NCBI GenBank assembly: GCA_036399175.1
Contig: DASWNP010000017.1
Coordinates: forward strand, 1 to 25,439
Direction of reading: 5' to 3'
DNA length: 25,439 nucleotides
From: DASWNP01 sp036399175
GTDB lineage: Bacteria; Acidobacteriota; Blastocatellia; Pyrinomonadales; Pyrinomonadaceae
Part shown: positions 22,501 to 25,439 of the stretch, in pieces
Position numbering within the stretch: position 1 is the first letter of the stretch
Layout: every line of letters starts with the position of its first letter
Position numbers and translations under genes: made by a program
The notes under the pieces: model-generated
The model's input: only the letters and a program-made list of their open reading frames with translations
What the model was told of the DNA's origin: nothing
The model's database searches: none

Positions 22501-22655
22501 CCTAATACTTTGAACTCGGGCGGCAGGGCCTCGAGGTCGTCCAAGAATCTAGCCCAAGCCTTTTCTTTCTCCCCGTTGTAGTTATGGACGAATGATTCGG
22601 GAGTGTGAACGTGAAGATCCCACTTGCGCCAAAGAGAACCTCTTGTGTCATTCAT
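19578..22655 (-). CDS. PHP-domain plus SMC-like ATPase (TrlF/Ppl type)
   Basis: A 1025-residue protein. The N-terminal PHP-like metal hydrolase domain (about 1-310) shows DLHVHTP with His15 and His17 and, later, DCSDAH with His266. An ABC/SMC-type ATPase follows: P-loop region IIGNKGMAKSALTDILGL (356-373), long coiled coils (about 480-800), signature LSPGEKG (about 901), Walker B LIIDQPEENLD (about 925) and the H-loop THNPN (959-963). The P-loop has Ala362 where Gly is expected in GK[ST]. PHP-ATPase fusions of this sort are known as TrlF family proteins, and one group (Ppl) is reported to protect against phage. GGTGA five nt before the ATG supports the start. It lies 153 nt after the HEPN/winged-helix gene. 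Confidence 0.9.
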   Translation of the reverse strand: MNDTRGSLWRKWDLHVHTPESFVHNYNGEKEKAWARFLDDLEALPPEFKVLGINDYIFVEGYKRVLAAKQAGRLGNLDLILPVVELRLDKFGGSESQLSRVNLHVIFSEQIRPEVIEQQFLNALPRNYQIAPEYEHLKSEWYAVATRESLAELGRLINENSPADVVRQNRGVKLEALGFNNINFSFKDVMEVLKHHPFKGKYITAVGKNEWTKIKWTQSTAEKKNIINKVDMVFTCAKSVEEYADGKRKLSDAGVNSKLLDCSDAHQFSDSAEHARIGKCFTWIKADATFEGLRQALREPDERIFVGAVPEKIHAVEGNKTKYIKSLRVHRKEGSRLDEVWFDADLEFNHGLVTIIGNKGMAKSALTDILGLVGGTKNYKHFSFLNPEKFMDSGNNKAQHFEATLTWESGHSVTRQLDAGVQPAEVEAVKYIPQHFFESVCNEVASYRHGATSGGREGSFDRELKEVIFSHVEEADRLGKRSLDELISYKTSEIDEAIRMLRDELHEINKDIAALEERLTAEYREMIEAQLTSRKAALDAHLGSKPDPVPTPDSDDHRRQNAAAAADIQVKKDEVKRLEGLIAEAADRKNKVTQAAAAVNKALGKIKNFQRQYANFKNDCAAELSQIGVDFDSLARLEVNEKPLFDKHDELTSEQQSIEDFLDHDSPDSPVYKKVLLEIEIGKIQETLDEAGKAHQSYLRALERWGKKEKEIIGGSESPGSIKYFENILKKLDEAPAELIEAKGRRAGVARRIYAHVNKLAQIYRELYRPVQSFILGHPLAKDKFTLNFDVMIVNRMFKERFFEWVSHGVAGTFCGTAPGKRALEDLLQRHDFNDEESTMAFLESLTVLLLNDARTGNAMRVEEQLKKGKTAESLYDFLFSLEYLSPQYVLKMGDKELHQLSPGEKGTLLLIFYLLVDKGDVPLIIDQPEENLDNQTVVDLLVPAVKKARRQRQIFIVTHNPNIAVVCDSDQVISCRLDKKNLNRVEYVAGSIENPVINKRIIDILEGTWPAFDNRKSKYLHQGS

Positions 22656-22808
22656 GTCGTCACCTACGCTGCTGACCCACGTTCGTAGCGTGCCGTGAGG
22701 TCCGGGATTGAGTTCGGCACTACCGTATCCGACTGAGGAGCGCGCCGCAACAGCCGGCTCCTTGGTTTGATCTTCTTTAAGTGGAACGGCTTCCGACGTA
22801 CTTCCTCC

Positions 22809-23612
22809 CTAAGCGGCAGCCCGGCGCGCGGCCTTTGCTGTTGCCAGCTTGGGCAGTATCTCCGTCATGACGCGCTCCTGCCCGTTGGGCGTGAGGGCGA
22901 CTTCTTCGCCGACCGGCCGGATGTCCTTCTTCTCGATCAACCGCGCGATGGCGACCGCCACATTTTGCGGCCTTTGGTTGGCAGCCTGCCGTTGGAGTTC
23001 CAGCCGGCTCAGCCTGTGGTCAGGTGCGTGGTTTAAGAGCAACAGCACCTCGTGGGTCGCGGATATGCCTCGCGCCAAGACCAGCGGCTTCCCGTCCAAC
23101 TCGTGAATGACTGAGTGTTCCAACTGTACGAGTTGGGCGATAGTGGAAGCTATGACCCGCTCATCCTTTCTCCAAGCCAGCCTCAAGAACTCCGCCAGGA
23201 CCCACTTGGCCGCGTGTAGCACCAGCATCGAATCCATGTAATTTGCGTCATAGTCCGGCGATATGTGTACCGCACCTCGCTCGTTACGGAACTTGTAAAC
23301 GACCTCCATGACCTTGACGATGTGGTATCTGTCCTTGCCAGCCATCGCGTGCGGCAGACTGTTATCGAGCAGGTACTTCCTTATCTCGCCCACCCCCTTT
23401 GAGTGGACCACCTTCCCGGTGTCTATCTGGTATAGGCAGCGCGAGACTGCCTCACACAGGCGTCCGCCGTTCAGCTCAGCCGGCTGCCAGTCGCCCGCTA
23501 GAAACCGCTGTTGTATTTCCCCGTAACTTTCCATGACCTTCTGGGCGAGAGACGGATCGACGACATTGGAAAGTTCGTCTACGAGTTCTTTTGAGGTCAG
23601 TTTCGTGGTCAT
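22809..23612 (-). CDS. HEPN-like plus winged-helix protein, putative abortive infection factor
   Basis: A 267-residue protein. Residues 1-150 are helical and contain VVYKFRNERGAVH followed by a long helix. R109 and H116 make an R-x6-H HEPN-type motif, like that in Abi-type proteins (RN..G..H). Residues about 185-255 look like a winged helix: EVLLLLNHAPDHRLSRLELQ, VAVAIARLIEKKDIRPVGEE, VALTPNGQERVMTEI. The start codon overlaps the stop of the upstream zinc-ribbon gene (ATGA), so the two are translationally coupled and probably partners. I do not recognise a named family. HEPN function is inferred from the motif only. About 153 nt, with no gene seen, separate it from the PHP-ATPase gene. Confidence 0.75.
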   Translation of the reverse strand: MTTKLTSKELVDELSNVVDPSLAQKVMESYGEIQQRFLAGDWQPAELNGGRLCEAVSRCLYQIDTGKVVHSKGVGEIRKYLLDNSLPHAMAGKDRYHIVKVMEVVYKFRNERGAVHISPDYDANYMDSMLVLHAAKWVLAEFLRLAWRKDERVIASTIAQLVQLEHSVIHELDGKPLVLARGISATHEVLLLLNHAPDHRLSRLELQRQAANQRPQNVAVAIARLIEKKDIRPVGEEVALTPNGQERVMTEILPKLATAKAARRAAA

Positions 23613-24937
23613 TTCTTAGAAGCCCCCTTTCCCTTGGCCGAAGCTGAAGCTGACGCGTCGCCTTTACCCATCGCGGCTAGCTTCTCCGCCTCCTCAATTC
23701 CGTCAGGGGTGATTTGGAATTTAGTGCCCCCCATGTGTAGGACTTTCTTATCCTTCTCGGCGGACATTCGCTTCAGCGCACGGCCGAGACTACGATTCTC
23801 CACCTTGGTATCGAAGGCGTGGTACAGGAAGTTGGACAAGACGCTCTCAGACACCACTTTGCCGTCTTCTCCCACGGCCTTGCGAATAGCCCACAGGCCG
23901 AAAACGCCTTTCTCGCCGGGCGTGCGGTTCTTAAGTACGGAATAGCCGTTCGAGACAAGCCCAAGAGCTTTCCACCTCGGCACCCAGTCGGTAGTAACCT
24001 TCGAAACCCGGCCGCCTCCACGTTTGCCGGATTTGTTACCCTTTTCGGCCCCTGCGCCGTCCGAGGCGCCAGCCTTCGTACCCTGCGAACGCCCAGCTTC
24101 GCCAGGCAACCAGTCGGCTTTGCGCTCTTCGTCGAAGACTTCCTCCAAGTATTTACGGGCAGCCCTACGCCCGGCCGAGTTCAACCTTACGTTGTTGTCT
24201 TCCTTAACAATCGCGGTTTCCTTGCTGATCCAGTTCCGCGCGTGCGCGTCGAGCACGTTCGAGTTTTCCAAGATTGTGCTCAAGGCCGAACGCGGTACCG
24301 ACTCATTCCCGGTCTTCTCGTGCGCGTAAAGGAATAGGTAAGAAAGGCGTTGCGCGTAGTCCAGCTTACCCGTCGCTCTGAGTTGCGGCTCCTCAAGATG
24401 CAACTGCCCATCCCTCTCGCGGAAAATTTCTCTTAACCTCCCCGCTTCCAAGCCCTCAGGCTTGGGTGCCGGCAGCTCTCTGAGAGCCATTGCCTCGATT
24501 GCTTCATCTCTCAGCCTATCGCCGCCATCTTCGTCGGCAACACCCGGTAGCACTAGTTGAGGATCTTCAATCAAGACTGAAGGTTGGCCTTGTCTGGCCC
24601 GCTTAACAGAGACCCCTAAGCGCCCCGCCAAGAACAGGCTCAAAGGATGGCTGACGCTGTCTACTGCGCCATCGGTGACCTTCGCGCGGAAACGGCGGCT
24701 CCTGGTATCCTCGTCGAACTCGATAATGTTAACGGCCGGATTTTGGGGACCGTCTTTAGCGTGACCGTTTGTGGTTAACGAGCCACCCTGTCCGATTAGC
24801 GTCCCGCAGCTAACGCACGCGCGAGCCCCCGGTTCAAGCATGTCATTGCAGTCTCGACATCGCACCTGTGTTCCACACGAGGGGCAGTGAGTTCCTCGCA
24901 CGGAGAGTTCACTTTGGCAAGAGAAACAGGTTTGCAT
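23609..24937 (-). CDS. Double zinc-ribbon protein with two winged-helix-like modules
   Basis: A 442-residue protein. Two zinc ribbons open it: cysteines 4, 7, 18 and 21, then 27, 30, 41 and 44 (CxxC pairs). A central part is followed by two modules that end alike, one about residues 185-270 (LSYLFLYAHEKTG, VPRSALSTILENS, NNVRLNSAGRRAARKYLEE) and one about 340-425 (GVFGLWAIRKAVG, VSESVLSNFLYHAF, TKFQITPDGIEEAEKLA), joined by a Gly/Lys/Ser linker and closed by an Ala/Lys/Ser tail. The ATG at 24937 is chosen because GGAGGT (24949-24944) lies 6 nt upstream; a GTG is one codon earlier. It is the first gene of the operon. A sensor or adaptor binding nucleic acid is a reasonable guess, not shown. 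Confidence 0.78.
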   Translation of the reverse strand: MQTCFSCQSELSVRGTHCPSCGTQVRCRDCNDMLEPGARACVSCGTLIGQGGSLTTNGHAKDGPQNPAVNIIEFDEDTRSRRFRAKVTDGAVDSVSHPLSLFLAGRLGVSVKRARQGQPSVLIEDPQLVLPGVADEDGGDRLRDEAIEAMALRELPAPKPEGLEAGRLREIFRERDGQLHLEEPQLRATGKLDYAQRLSYLFLYAHEKTGNESVPRSALSTILENSNVLDAHARNWISKETAIVKEDNNVRLNSAGRRAARKYLEEVFDEERKADWLPGEAGRSQGTKAGASDGAGAEKGNKSGKRGGGRVSKVTTDWVPRWKALGLVSNGYSVLKNRTPGEKGVFGLWAIRKAVGEDGKVVSESVLSNFLYHAFDTKVENRSLGRALKRMSAEKDKKVLHMGGTKFQITPDGIEEAEKLAAMGKGDASASASAKGKGASKK

Positions 24938-24943
24938 CACAAC

Positions 24944-24949
24944 ACCTCC
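24944..24949 (-). promoter_or_regulatory. Strong ribosome binding site of the defence-like operon
   Basis: GGAGGT on the minus strand, six nt before the ATG at 24937. It decides this start over the GTG one codon upstream, which would be only three nt away. Confidence 0.75.
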
Positions 24950-24987
24950 GAATCAGCGCCGTACAGGGTCGGCGTCAACCCAAATTA

Positions 24988-25027
24988 AAATGGCCGCCGC
25001 GGGATCTTCTCCTCGCGGCGGCCATTT
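24988..25027 (-). terminator. Strong GC-rich hairpin, likely terminator or attenuator
   Basis: A perfect 14-bp stem (24988-25001 with 25014-25027, AAATGGCCGCCGCG) extended by GGA/TCC around a TCTTC loop. On the minus strand it is followed by TTAATTT, an imperfect T-rich tract. It lies about 50 nt before the zinc-ribbon gene start and after a promoter on the same strand, so it either ends a short RNA or attenuates the operon. Confidence 0.65.
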
Positions 25028-25252
25028 CCATAAAGCCCAAGTAAATTAATATATTTTGGGTTTATCCGTGGCTCGATTCGCGAGGGTATACCTACGCTGC
25101 TTCCGTGGCGCTGGTATCAAGGAGCACGATCTAATCAAAGCCACACTGATAGCTGCCGCTTTTCTGAGCCGTCCTGATACCATCAGCTCTCCTCCTGTGC
25201 GCGAAATCCGCGCTGAGTAATTTATAGCTGGCCTGCCTTCAACAGGAACCAA
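24988..25252 (-). ncRNA. Candidate small RNA or operon leader
   Basis: The predicted transcript begins about 7 nt after the -10 element (near 25252) and reaches the strong hairpin at 25027-24988, about 265 nt. A second weaker AT-rich hairpin (CCCAA..TTGGG) lies at about 25036-25060. No convincing reading frame starts inside the transcript. The region is more AT-rich than the core genome. It could be a stand-alone small RNA, an antitoxin-like RNA or a leader of the operon. This is inferred only from the promoter and hairpin. Confidence 0.35.
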
Positions 25253-25258
25253 GGCCAG

Positions 25259-25286
25259 ATTATAGTCCATTTTTTTATTTTGACAA
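25259..25286 (-). promoter_or_regulatory. Near-consensus promoter upstream of the defence-like operon
   Basis: On the minus strand TTGTCA (25286-25281), a 16-nt A-rich spacer and a perfect TATAAT (25264-25259). It is one of the two best promoter matches in the window and points toward the four-gene operon. Confidence 0.7.
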
Positions 25287-25309
25287 TAGTTGTCTGGTCT
25301 GACCGCTTA

Positions 25310-25438
25310 TCAGTTTTGAGGAGCCATCAGCCACTTGAATAATCTCAAGCGTGGCGGCGGCAAGTGCTCTCGCACAAAGCGAGCTGTCAGTTTGAACTGC
25401 CTCGTGACTTTCTGCCAATAGTATGAACCGATGCGCGC
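25310..25438 (-). CDS. Possible C-terminus of an unknown gene at the window edge
   Basis: From the window edge two minus-strand frames are open. One ends with TGA at 25310-25312 (42 residues, including SYYWQKVTRQFKLTARFV and LRLFKWLMAPQN, aromatic and basic); the other ends with TAA at 25275-25277 (54 residues). The first looks more protein-like in composition and codon use. No family is recognised from so short a fragment, and neither may be real. It would be the gene preceding the promoter of the defence-like operon. Confidence 0.35.
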   Translation of the reverse strand, partial: ARIGSYYWQKVTRQFKLTARFVREHLPPPRLRLFKWLMAPQN

Positions 25439-25439
25439 T

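Noticed and set aside
25046..25270. 74-residue minus-strand reading frame
   Set aside because: Its ATG lies in the spacer of a near-consensus promoter, upstream of the predicted transcript start; no family or ribosome site is seen.

Overview
The window is high-GC bacterial chromosome. Gene content fits an Acidobacteriota member, perhaps class Blastocatellia: a mraZ-rsmH-ftsL-ftsI cell-wall start, a compact bacterial microcompartment (BMC) locus without tandem-domain shell proteins, TonB-type proteins and many secreted proteins of unknown function. This placement is an inference; Planctomycetes or Verrucomicrobia are less likely alternatives.

Layout. 1-2417 (minus): mraZ, rsmH, an ftsL-like gene and the first codons of a probable ftsI, behind a promoter followed by three GTGG motifs at exact 10-nt spacing, which look like the MraZ operator. 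2576-5935 (plus): a ZIP metal transporter, a TPM-domain lipoprotein, a nucleotidyltransferase-fold protein and LemA, ending in a strong bidirectional terminator at about 6000. 5992-11186 (minus): a BMC region. Read in transcription order it holds rex, a TonB-C-domain protein, a class II aldolase with a C-terminal encapsulation-type helix, a secreted protein, one hexameric shell protein (BMC-H), three pentameric vertex proteins (EutN/CcmL type) interrupted by a small membrane protein, and a small cysteine-motif protein whose N-terminal helix also looks like an encapsulation peptide. The set resembles BMCs that break down fucose/rhamnose-type sugars, but no aldehyde dehydrogenase or phosphotransacylase is present here. 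11422-18104 (plus): ruvA, ruvB, a large secreted helical protein, a YihY/BrkB membrane protein, queA and a RimI-like acetyltransferase.

18178-25439 reads as an accessory island. A four-gene minus-strand operon encodes a double zinc-ribbon protein, a HEPN-like/winged-helix protein, a 1025-residue PHP-plus-SMC-like ATPase (TrlF/Ppl type) and a TIGR02391 (Ymh)-like HEPN protein. This looks like an anti-phage or abortive-infection system whose gene combination I do not recognise as described. Upstream lies a near-consensus promoter followed about 225 nt later by a strong hairpin, which suggests a small RNA or an attenuated leader.

A third theme is a set of eight intergenic inverted repeats whose arms are built from degenerate 7-nt units. 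The unit sequence differs between sites (ATCGTNA, GTGACRA, ATGATGA, AGTAGCC) but the architecture is the same. Several repeats supply the stop codon of the preceding gene and end 8-13 nt before the next start codon.
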